DNA of 64,000 nt from Volvox africanus. Taxonomy: Eukaryota > Chlorophyta > Chlorophyceae > Chlamydomonadales > Volvocaceae. The stretch lies in the NCBI GenBank assembly GCA_030268105.1, contig BSDZ01000011.1, positions 3,869,001-3,933,000 on the forward strand, in the 5' to 3' direction. Position 1 is the stretch's first letter, and each line of letters begins with the position of its first letter. The notes below the pieces were generated by a model that was given only the letters and a program-made list of their open reading frames with translations, was not told the DNA's origin and made no database searches. Below, in pieces: positions 52,231-63,300 of the stretch. Made by a program: the position numbers and the translations under genes.

Positions 52231-52866
52231 CGTTCATTAGCGTAAGTAGCGTTCATTAGCTTTCGTAGTGCCCAGCTGTTAAATCATAAGGTTCCGGAGC
52301 CAGTAGCTTCCCCAGAACCACGGCTGAGGGCTATGCAACTCCACCGTTTAAAACCGTTTTAGGGCATAATTGTCAAAAATTCGGCGTACGACCTCTTAGT
52401 TCTGTTCAAAATTTATGAATGATATTGTATTTTACTAAGACCCCTGCCCGGAACTGGACCTCACCTTTGGCGGAATCTCTCTGTAGTAGTAGTACATGTA
52501 CGCCCCACACACCAGCACAATATCAAGGTGCAGAAGCATCCTGTCAGCATCTCGCGAGGCCTTTGCGGCTCTCAACTTCTACACTCTCCGGGTAACCCCG
52601 GAAAATTATATTTTACTTCGCGTGGGCCAATTTTTCTGCTGCCGGAATGCTACGCTTCGCATGGTAAAAAATTTCCAGGGGCCCCCGGAGAGGGCCGAAC
52701 ACCGTACCGGGCATTTTTGGAATATACCAAACATTTCGGGGTCCCGTCCGGGGTAAAGTTCGCTGCCCCAATACCTGTACCGTAGGATAGCTTGGATCAT
52801 CTATGAGGCTCTGCCCAAGCCATGGGGACCCCTCCCTTTGGGGAGGTCCAAATGTACTAGGGCGCG

Positions 52867-53286
52867 CTAGTACTGGAGCTTGAGAGCAATTTGAATCTTT
52901 GGCCCATATCCACAACCATGCATGCAAACACCATCACCCCACGCAACCAAATGCAACCCCAGTTCTGTGAACAGCTTCCACAGCTCGTCCTTAGCCAGGT
53001 CCTCCAGGGCCCCGCTCATAACCTCTGACCCAGCAGGTCCCCTAGCAAGAATGGGGTTCACAGGAATGGGCTTTCTCAGAGTGCTCCCTAAGGACTCAAA
53101 TGTGCTCTCGGGCACTGTCAAGCCCGAGTTCATACATGCCACAGCCTTGCTGGTTTGTCCCGAAGGACATCCCGACAGCACAACCATACCACGCGCTTTA
53201 AGTGCACCTCCTTGTGACTGGCTGGGTTCACGGTAAAGCGGCCACACAGCAACATTACACGGCCACAATGGACAGAACACTAACAT
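52867..53286 (-). CDS. Unassigned open reading frame, possibly transposon-derived
   Basis: A 139-codon open frame with no stop. It contains TVPESTFESLGSTLRKPIPV and MSGALEDLAKDELWKLFTEL, helical and amphipathic in character, then a Cys/His-rich end. No domain recognised. It lies in repeat-rich DNA with no obvious promoter or exon partners, so a fragment of a mobile element is as likely as a gene. Confidence 0.25.
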   Translation of the reverse strand: MLVFCPLWPCNVAVWPLYREPSQSQGGALKARGMVVLSGCPSGQTSKAVACMNSGLTVPESTFESLGSTLRKPIPVNPILARGPAGSEVMSGALEDLAKDELWKLFTELGLHLVAWGDGVCMHGCGYGPKIQIALKLQY

Positions 53287-53393
53287 TATATTATAATATT
53301 ATAATTATAACTATAACTATATTATACATAGTTACAGTTGTTATACATATAGTTATAGTTCTAGTAACTATGCACATTATAATATTAGAACTA

Positions 53394-53771
53394 TTATTCT
53401 TATTCTTATTCTTATTCTTATTCTTATTCTTATTCTTATTCTTATTCTTATTCTTATTCTTATTCTTATTCTTATTCTTATTCTTATTCTTATTCTTATT
53501 CTTATTCTTATTCTTATTCTTATTCTTATTCTTATTCTTATTCTTATTCTTATTCTTATTCTTATTCTTATTCTTATTCTTATTCTTATTCTTATTCTTA
53601 TTCTTATTCTTATTCTTATTCTTATTCTTATTCTTATTCTTATTCTTATTCTTATTCTTATTCTTATTCTTATTCTTATTCTTATTCTTATTCTTATTCT
53701 TATTCTTATTCTTATTCTTATTCTTATTCTTATTCTTATTCTTATTCTTATTCTTATTCTTATTCTTATTC
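53394..53771. repeat. TTATTC hexanucleotide array, 63 perfect copies
   Basis: 378 bp of uninterrupted TTATTC. It does not match the volvocine telomere repeat TTTTAGGG. The preceding 110 bp are AT-rich with short palindromes (TATAATATTATAATTATAAC). Apparent Asn/Lys or Leu/Phe repeat proteins across it are artefacts. Confidence 0.98.
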
Positions 53772-53772
<1 letters not shown>

Positions 53773-53808
<36 letters not shown>

Positions 53809-53860
53809 CGTTGTCGTTGTTGTTGTTATTGTTGTCGTTATTGTTGTTGCTGTTATCGTT
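53773..53860. repeat. TTG/TCG trinucleotide repeat
   Basis: Begins immediately after the TTATTC array and decays rightward through TTG, TCG and TTA units. Confidence 0.9.
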
Positions 53861-54005
53861 ATTGTTCTTATTTATGTTTTTTATCAGCAGCAGCAGCAAG
53901 AACAAGGTTAAGTGGTCGTCGCTCAGCATCTACGCTTGTGCCCCATAACCAATGCCAGTGACAAGAGGTCATGGCCAGTTCACCAGGGTAAGAAAAGGCC
54001 CCTGT

Positions 54006-54060
54006 CATTATACTCGCGCGTGAGTATAATGAATCATCCCAGGATTGGCAATCCTGGGAT
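54006..54060. repeat. Two adjacent perfect hairpins
   Basis: Hairpin 1: CATTATACTC (54006-54015) pairs with GAGTATAATG (54022-54031) around GCGCGT. Hairpin 2: ATCCCAGGATT (54036-54046) pairs with AATCCTGGGAT (54050-54060) around GGC. They are four bases apart. Function unknown. Confidence 0.9.
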
Positions 54061-55111
54061 AATGCATGCGTCATGACGACAGTCATATCGTGTTGCACTG
54101 CGCATCCTTACGTACAGCACCAGAATCCTAACAATATCAATAAGAATTGTTCACCGGGATAGTCAACCCGTTAACCCGACTGGTGAGCCCTTGGACGTAC
54201 GTGGTGTGATGTCCATTTGCACAAAGCCCAAGCCACCCAGACCTTCACGTTCAAGCTGCCATGCCACGAGCAAGGAGCTTTTGCATAGAGTATTTATAAG
54301 GGTCGCTACTATTGCATTGCTCTGCTAACATATCCACTTCCCGGGTATCCCTAGCATGGCCATGCATGCATTCCTGCAGCCGCTCACGCAGCGTCTCTCC
54401 GTAAGTAGAGCTGGGTTGGTCTGCGAATCAATGAAACTCATGGTTCTCATGTTTTCTGCCTCACAAAATCCTGGCCTGTCCTCTTCGCCTGCCTTTTGGC
54501 CCCTATTTTCTCCTTGCTCCTGGTGCCCTTTGGCTTTATTGTGTTCAATGTTTTCAATGTCCGTCACTGCCGCCTCATCAGCTGTATGTCATCAACGTTC
54601 GCGAGCCAAGGGTGTCATGATCCCCGGCGCGGCCCTACCTGCCAAGATGGTATTCCAAGAGCGCCTTCAGTATGAATTGTATATATTTTAGAGGATACGG
54701 ATCTGGTTGAGGGAAACTGGGATAGCTTGAAAGGCGTTTTGTTCCGTTCAGGTGGTGTATTTGACAAAATGCTTGTGGATTATCGTATCTGCATATGAGT
54801 ACGTATCATGATACCAAAATCGCTTCCCCTCAGCGGGAGCGTTCTTGCACCTGATAGGCAAGCATCTGACTTAGGACTTAGTTGGATTCGGATTTTTATG
54901 CATGGTCTGATCTTTGGGGACCAGCCATCTCATTCCTTAGCAACGACCCTCAGAAGGAGCACTCCCATGCACTCCTATGCGCCATTCTCCTGGAAGCCCG
55001 ACACTATATGCATGGTAAATCCATCCTGTCTTAAACTTGCAGGGGTTAAGAGTGAGGATGCTCAGTGATGGCCATCGTGAAAACCGCTAACGCCTACCTT
55101 AACACGAATTG
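54061..55111. other. Intergenic, no supported gene
   Basis: Short open frames on both strands (for example 54356-54691 plus) show no domain and overlap each other. I see nothing I can assign. Confidence 0.4.
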
Positions 55112-56360
55112 AAACCAGTGTTTTTTTTCGGTTTTGGGAGTCTGGATTTGGGTTTAGGTCAAGTTGGGTTTTTTACGTTACGGCTTACAATGACAAAAAA
55201 GGCCACAAGCCTTTTGGCCCCTTTCATGAACATGGAAAACCCTCAAGACCACCTTGCCTCAGCGCTTAGAAGGTTCACTTTGTAACACTGGGTGCAATAG
55301 CGCATGATGCCGGGGTGCAAGTTCCCCCATTGCAATCCTCCCCACCCTGCAGGGAACACACTTGGCCGCCCCTGGCACCCCGTAGGGCAGCTTGGGACTT
55401 GCACCTGACAGACGTTTTTTTGTTTTCCTGGCACTATCATCCACTTTTCTTCATTGAGGGCAGCGAGTCGTAACCCTGACGCAGCACCAGGTTGGATGTC
55501 CACCATAGGGCAGATGGGATTCATGTGCATCCTGTCGTGTTTGCATGAACCTGTGTATGCTAGTAGGGGCTTCACCCAGGGACCTTGTGTCAGATCCTAT
55601 CAATTCTCACCACTGTAACGTGGGGTGCAATAGGCTGTGATGCCAGGGTGCGAGTTCCCTCCTACATGATGGATGGCTCCCTCTCACTATTGCTCTGCAT
55701 GTATCCACTTTTAGTTGCTGCTCACCACGTCACCAGCTGGAGAACTGTGTATGGAAATGTGCTCAACTTAAATACGTCCTGGGCATACATGCACATGCAG
55801 AGGGCCTTCAGGCTTGAGAACCCCACTGACCTGGTGGAACTGCTTGCCATTAGCTATGAACTAACTTAGCAAATTATTCTTTTGTCTTTGGAAGAGCAAC
55901 AGCTTTAAGGGCCTTCATATCATCATTCGCATGCGTACATGCATAAGTTTTCCAGGCAAAATGCCTCTTTTGTGTAGTGTTCTGGGCCTATCTACAGCTA
56001 GTGTCCAGGATGAATTGTGTATGGTCATCTTCCAATTGGGCCTTTGCTTAGGCGGACACAAAAGAGATACAACATGCCCCGGCAGTGGGAGGGGGGCCTT
56101 GAATCTTAAAATCCCCTCAATACAATCGTTATACTCTATTAAATCCACCTGCAGGATTACCCCATTGGAAGATTTTGAAATAATTGGTCATCTTAGACCA
56201 TTATCTACCCTTAGACATTCCAGGATCGTACACCTTGTACCATCTATCACAAGTAACCATCCCAAGTCCCGAGCAATTTTCCTGGTTACTGCTTCTGAAG
56301 TCCAAAATAATTTTTTGGTTAGGAAAAGGAACTGGTTACTGAAAAAAACACTGACTTCGA
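55112..56360 (+). repeat. Dispersed repeat family B, copy 1, with an extra internal segment
   Basis: Collinear with 62773-63540 in the same orientation: ACCAGTGTTTTTTT..., GGCTCCCTC(T/C)CACTATTGC, CTGGGCATACATGCACATGC, TGGAAGAGCAACAGCTT and CCTCAATACAATC blocks. A segment of about 390 bp (55281-55670) is absent from copy 2. That segment is bounded by two imperfect direct repeats of about 45 bp, 55281-55325 and 55614-55658 (TGTAAC...GGGTGCAATAG...). A frame across GGATGGCTCC... is open in both copies, so an ancestral coding region is possible. Confidence 0.85.
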
Positions 56361-57349
56361 CATGTCAAAACATAACCATCTATCAGGCCAACTCAACTGA
56401 CTATGAGAGGGTCCGATTCGCCAGCATGTACAACAAACACCACGACAAAACACATGAGCGGGTTAAGACCAAGCCAGCCTACTGGCTTGTCCGACTTCGA
56501 CACAACAAGCATGAGCACGTAATCCTTATCCAGATTGGAAAGACCAACACAAACGACCCCCAATAAAGTGTCGCAGTCAGGACCACAAAATCCAACCCTA
56601 ACACTCTCAACACCCTCACGGAGGCAAAGAATGTAGGCTCGATGTATAATAACCGCCAACGTAAGTAACATACTAGCCGTGTGTTCCCCCCTGCGCTGTG
56701 GTTCGGCTCGGTCAGGGCCCCCGGTCCTTGTCCTCTAGGGGCAAGTCGCCCACTGTGTAACACCCGTTCATACTAGCGCAACACATACAATACAAATGAT
56801 TCCGCAACGTCCGCACAGCGCCCTGAGCTCTTGTAACTGGGTCCGTTGCATGCCGTTCCTAACTCCTATAAGGCTGTACTTAGAAATGCGGTATTGCTGT
56901 GCAAACAACACACGACGACTTCAGGCCCCAGAACAGCGAAGATACAGTTCACACAGATGCGCCTAAGAAACGCTCCCGCTGCTCTCGATCTGGTCAAGGT
57001 TTCGACCTAGACCTTGTGCCACATACGTTAGTGTTCTTCATTGCGTCATATGTCGCTTACAGGCCTGATCCGCCACTGACTGCCCAAACCAACCGCATTG
57101 GTTATATTCAGGATAATGTCTCCCTCCCTCTCTCACTGGATCAATCTGAAGCCCCTGCCAACTGCAGGCCGGGTCAATCAGTGCTGACACGCCAGTCAGA
57201 CCTTACTGGGCTTAATCCAACTTTATCAGGCTTAATTAGCCCAGCCAATAGTCTGCAGGGAAGGTCACTGCACAGACCAACAGCCTATGTGCCACCATTC
57301 CAACTCCTGACCATCAAGGCCCCGGCCCGCGTGCAGTGATTTACGCCAA
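56361..57349. other. Intergenic, includes repeat family A copy 3
   Basis: No gene seen apart from the repeat at 56662-56775. It lies between the repeat-B copy and the possible 3' end of the LRR gene. Confidence 0.4.
56662..56775 (-). repeat. Dispersed repeat family A, copy 3 (inverted)
   Basis: Reverse complement matches 28522-28630 block by block: GAACGGGTG(T/C)TACAC, CTTGCCC, AGGACAA, CCCTGACC, CCGAACCACAGCGC, GGG(G)GAACACACGGCT. Confidence 0.75.
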
Positions 57350-60300
57350 CTACCCCAGCCGGATCGCTGCTCTCCCCTGCCCGATGCAGGGTTGCCTGCG
57401 CTGGCTGCTGCAGCTCCACCATCGCCTCGCCCCATTGCCAAGGAGGAAGGCGCCTCCACCTGAGCGACGTGCATCACGGGGGTCGGTACCGTCCACCTGC
57501 GCAGCAAGGTCCATCGGATTATGTCTTCATGTCTTCATCTCAGGCGCAAGGAGAACACAAATTCCTGGCAGTCAGTACCGCTAGTCGCTATGTTATAGAT
57601 TGGAGAATCCCACATGGCGAAACCCTAGGTGTGTAGGCCCGCAACGTCGCCGGTGTTAAAGGTTGGGCGCAAAGTTGGCCGTTAGCCTAGCAATCGCCTC
57701 AGACACAATATCGCAATACGGTGTCCTACAGAAACAAACCCTTAAGCGAAGAAATTGAAGATGGTGTTTTAAGCTAAAGAAAACCAAAGTATCCAAAAGC
57801 CAGTATCCTTATTGCAACAGTCGGGCTTCCCTCCCTTTCCTAAGCCTAGGAACACCACGTGGTGGCACAGAAGCTTCCAGCGTCCCAGTCCATGGGTCCC
57901 GCTTTAAAATCGTACTCACACGACGTCATACTCAGTCACGCGGAGTACGACAAGCGGCATGGCGGCCTGAGGGACAAGCCGCGGGAGGTAAGCGAGCACC
58001 GAAACTTGTGTCGGTTTTAGACAACAGGTGCGGCGCGCACAAAAAAGGGGATCGCTGAAGGACGGCAGAAACCCACGTGTTGTTTAAGGCAGCGCAAGAT
58101 TGAGACGACAGCACCAAGCAGCTCGGCGAAAAAGCCGTACTTACAAAACAACTGCATTGTGCAACCTGCCGCCCTATTCACCATATTTAAGCCTCAAAGA
58201 CGCCGGAAAAGTACCTGCGTTGTTGTACCTGCCTGAAGACATGTTCCGACCTGCAACGCGTCTACACTGCTGGCCCTAACAGCATAAGATGTTGTTAGAT
58301 ACGCAGGCATCCCCAAATCGTTAAAACTATATTCCCTAGAACCCTGATTAAGAGATACTTTTTCCTGAGCAGCTTTAACCCCACAAACCATCACCCCGCG
58401 CGAACATTCACGGTTCACCTGCAGCATCTGTTGCCACTGCAGGAGCTGCTTTATGGGCATTGCCCAATTAGGCAGCCAAAGCGTCCGCAGTCCAGACAGT
58501 GCTCCGGGCGGCAGTGTCATGAGATGATCTAGCAAGCTCAGGTCTCGCTGGGAGCCAGGTACATCGTGGACAGGTCGTGGTGGCTGGGCAGGCTCCAACA
58601 TCAAGTGGCGCAGTAATGGCAAGGGTGCAAGGGAGGTCACGTCCTGGCAAGATATGCCACCCAGGCCCAGTGTCCGTAAACCCTGGTAGTGGGTTTCACA
58701 CGGAGGCTTAGGGGTTAGTTCAGATACGAGTGTTGTGTTGTTCCAGGGCAGCTTGGAGTGACCACTTGACTAGTCGCACACTTCATAGTCCACATACAGT
58801 TCCACCAGGCGTGAACCTGAATGTGGACTATGTACACGTGGCGTGTACACATAGGGAGCACCTAAATAACACTTTGAAGTTCTCTCCAGGCGCTAAAAGA
58901 TAATCACTGCACATGGGTTTTCCTAGTTCATCGGTGTTCTGCTTTCCTTCCTATATTTTCTTTGCCGCCTACTGGCTGGCCCCTCCTGGCTGGCCCCTCC
59001 TGGCTGGCCCATCCTGACTGGCCCCTCCTGGCTGGCCCCTCCTGACTGGCCCCTCCTGGCTGGCCCCTCCTGGCTGGCCCTGCCGCTCTTCCATTCTGCT
59101 TTTAGCACCGAGGCATCATCAGATCTACACCCACCCTGATTGCAGCAACGGCCCCCACCAGCTCCGCCCGCTGCTCCAGCGTCGACTCGAGGGCCGCCTC
59201 CGGCTCATCCGGAGCGCTAGGCCACCGGAGAACCAGCGTCTCCAGGTCCGGTAGCTGACGCAGGGCCTGAACAGATCAGCACGCAGGCAACAACACCAGC
59301 AACATCCGCATCCCATCCATGCGTCAACGTGCGAGCCAATTCAAGAGGACGGTGTCTATCATGTCTGTTTGTCGTTCTGCCTCTCTGTCTGCCTGCCTGT
59401 CTGTCTGTGCTTGCCAACTGCCAACTTATCTGCCTGCTGACAGAGATACATGCGTAACAGCGCCCGCTGCTTGTCAGGACGCTAACGCTAACTTTCACCC
59501 ATGTGCCCCATGCAATGTCTCCTCCACCTAACTTCTTCCCTGGAACCCTTCTTTTCTGTTCCGCTTTGCAGCCACCTTTTGCAGCCAATCCCTCACCACC
59601 GCACCTTCCACCTTCACTAGCATCCCACAAGGCTCAGGTCTGTTCGTCTAAATCGTCATCGCGCCACGTCCTCTTACCTGCAGAATCGGGGTGTATATGC
59701 CTTGATTGCCGAAGCAGTCCCCCAGCCACATGTGACGCAGCCGCGGCGGTGGCCTGGTGCCCACGAGCTGGCACCTCACAAGCAGCAGCGCCTCTAACGA
59801 CCTTATTGGGGATAAGGGCAGGTCGGCGAGGCAAGCAAGCAAACAGAGAAATGTTAGCGTTGTCACACATCAGGACGCATGAGCCAGCCCTCATTACGGC
59901 GAAAACAAACTTGTCACGGTCTGAGGCAAGTCCTAATAAGGACAGTAACAGCAAGCTTCACTCCTATTTTTGCAGAAACATCGATAGCATGGCCGTCCCG
60001 ATTAGTTTTTCCCATGGATCACCCCAGCCCCCAGCGAACCCCTGCAGCTCTCGACCAGTCATTCCAAGTACATTCTTCAAACGTGCATGGGTTCGATCCC
60101 CCCCGCTCTCTGTTCAGTTCGCCCTTCGCTAACCCACCGCCAGCCCACACTCGCGCTACATACGCACTCTGGCAAGTCGTCCCATCGCACAGCGTAGCAC
60201 CGGCCCGGCTGCGGCAACCCCGCCTCCCTGAGCTTGCCGTATAAACACGGCCAATGCGACAGGCTCAGGGAGCGTAGACCCCGCCAAGCCCACGTTGGCA

Positions 60301-63300
60301 GTGTCGGCAAACACGACACCGTCTGAGACGGTATCATGAGACCCCGATGCGTTAACGCACGTGACTCAGCATGCGCAGCCCGTCGGAGGTTCTCTCCTCC
60401 GCCACAACCACCTGCAGCTCCACTGCCACTGCTGCTGACGTCAGCAATGTTTTGGCCGCCATCCGCAGCAGCAGGCGACACGTCAACCCCGGCTTCTGTC
60501 GCCCGGCCGGCCGGCTCCAGCGCCGCCTCGGTCGCCGTGGAAGCGCGCGTTACGCCAACATCCATCCATGTTCCGGATGGCCCCGCATCACCGATTTCCC
60601 ACGGAGTAGGCAGTAGCTGATCCACGACCAGGCGGAGGTGACGCCGATGGTTAGCAACGGACTGGGAGAGGGCCCGGGAGTCTAGCTGGCGTTCTGGAAA
60701 GGCGCCCAAAGCCTCTTTCGTGGGATCAGCGCCCAAGAGGTTCCAGGAGGAGAGGTGAAGAGATTCAAGGTCGGTCAGTCCACTCAGTACAGAAAGCAAG
60801 CTGCAGTGCACATAGCACGTCGTCGGGCGCAAGGGCACAGGTCCAAGCGCGGAAGGGGCACGAAGCAACGGGTATGAAACGTATGATGCCAGGTAGAAGG
60901 TGGTTATGAGTTAGGTTAGGATGTGGCATGCGGCTGGGGAGCCCTGCACCATCCGCACAGATGTGCAGCGCATCCAAGGTGATGCTTATTAGGTGGACAT
61001 CACGTAAGGCATGCACCCGGGATGCTTTTGACGGGCCTTCTAGCTTTGTATTAGAGAAGTATTATACAACCTTGGTAATGTTATACTAGGTTATACTGGC
61101 TTAAGTAGCTGTATTATTTGCACGCTAAACACAATCAGCCGCACATACAGCTCCCCCACTTCATCTTGTCCCAGTTCCCGTGAAACGACAGGATGACTAA
61201 GTGACGTACACACACGCACACAAAGCAACAGCAGCAGCATGCCCTCGCCGACGCCATGTCCGATGCCGAACCTGCCGTCCACGAAAGCGGGCGCCGTATC
61301 CGCAGGGCTGTCCATCTGGATCATCAGCTGCCGCAGACACGACAGCCGGCCCAAAGCCGATAGCTGCGATAATGTATACTTGCACGCTGACAGTGGCGGT
61401 GGCGCAGCGGCACCGGCCCCTGCTGCCGCTGCTGCCGCAGCATCGTATACAACGGTCTCTCCAGACGGAAGCCCTCGCGGCAGCTGCAGCGATGTAAGGG
61501 CCGTCAGAGAGGCAATGGAGGAAACCAGGTCAGATCCCAGCTCCGCTGTTTCTACCCGCAGCGCACGCAGCGGCGGTGGCAGCAAACCCGGCGCCACCGC
61601 CACCGGCGAAGGGCTTCCCACTGCTGATTGCTGCTGGCGTTGAAGGTACTGTGCTGCAGCTTGTTCTGGAGGCTGTAGCTGCTGTCCCGGCTGTGGTGGT
61701 GGCGGTGCGCTACGCACAACGCCGCATCGCATGGCTCGGAAGGCATCGCACAATGCCTCCTCCTCGTTAGTGGACGTCACGCGCACGGCCAAGGAGTGCA
61801 GGTTTGGCAGAAGCGGCAGCGCGCGCGACATTAGCGTCCGGCATCCAGGCGACAGGCTGAGCGCGAGGCAGCGCAGCGGGCTGACGGATAGAGCTGCATC
61901 AGTCGGAGACGTTAAGACAAGCGGCGAGGACAAGGACTCACGTGGTAGGAGAAGCGGCATTTGGTGGCCACTATATCACATCAAAATGGAAGAGAGTTAC
62001 ACGCACACTTGCATAATGCATCATTCCTCAGGGGCCGGTGCTGCGCAATTTGCAAGGGAATTGCAGGGCGACAATATGCCATTCGGCATGTAGCCATGAA
62101 CGATAGCCCCATACTCTCTGAAGACCTGAACCCCAATATCCGCAGATTTGGCTATCGTTCCAAGCCCCAGCAGAGCTATCTACGCAGCCTCTCCAAGATC
62201 GGTGCTGCACTGCAAGATCGGTGTCCCCAGTGTGTCCACCAACGCCACTTCCCCACCTGCCGTCCGCCGGGACAGCTCCACCAGAGGGTCGCGATCGTCT
62301 CCGGACTCAGAAACGGAGTTCCATGCGTGGTCTGGACATACATGCATCAGCTCCAAGCGAGCAAGTCGCGGCATGCTCAAAAGGTCCAGAAGGTGCAGTG
62401 GTGAGGCGGGCCGAGCGTCACACACCAGATGAAGCGTCTGCCGGCAATGGGATTAGCGTGGGCATATGTATGGTGTGGGTAAAAGCATAAGGGAATACCG
62501 GGGTGAGAGCCACAACCGAGGATCTCAGTCACGCTTGCAAGGAGAAGTGCAAACCGGAATGAATGCAAAGAACACGCGCGTGCGCATGCAGGATTGTGTA
62601 TATGTAAATGTGTGTATGTGAATATATGTGTGCAGGAGGAGTGAGCACACAGGATGAGGACGGGTGTGTTAGGACAAGCGGAACATATACTTGACAAATA
62701 AAAAAAGGAAGGAGGGGTAACGGTAAGGAAAAGGTTAAGCTCACACATGACAAAGAGTCAATCCAAGGGTTCTAACCAGTGTTTTTTTCGTTTTAGTGAG
62801 TCTGATTTTGGGTACAGGTTAAGCAACGAAAAACATTTTCCATTATAGCGGTTATAAACATACAATGGCAAAAAAGGCTAGGGAGCCTTTTGCACCCGCT
62901 CAGAGCATGAAAAACCCTAAAACCCCTTGCCTCAGTCCTAAGAAGGTTCATTTAACGGATGGCTCCCTCCCACTATTGCTCTGCATGTATCCACTTGTAG
63001 TTGCTGCTCACCACGTCACCAGGTGGAGAACTGTGTATGTGCTCAACTTTAATACGTCCTGGGCATACATGCACATGCAGAGGGCCTTCAGGCTGGAGAA
63101 CCTCACTGACCTGGTGGAACTGCTTGCCATTAGCTATGAATTTAGCAAATTGTCATTTTCCCTTTGGAAGAGCAACAGCTTGGGGTCCTTCATATCATCA
63201 TTCGCGCATGTCCATAAATTTTCCAGGCAAAAATGCCTCTTCTGTGAAATCTACCGGGCCTTTGGGCCCAGTACCCCAGCAGTGGGAGGAGGCCTTGGAC

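Larger units (their letters stand above)
51131..52866. other. Intergenic, mixed repeats and decayed frames
   Basis: Upstream of the glycosyltransferase gene. It includes a 10-bp tandem repeat (51841-51880) and a partly open minus-strand frame (51990-52230). I find no intact gene. Confidence 0.45.

Noticed and set aside
53202..53948. Long open frames on both strands encoding Leu/Phe or Asn/Lys repeats
   Set aside because: They are translations of the TTATTC microsatellite, which lacks stops in several frames.
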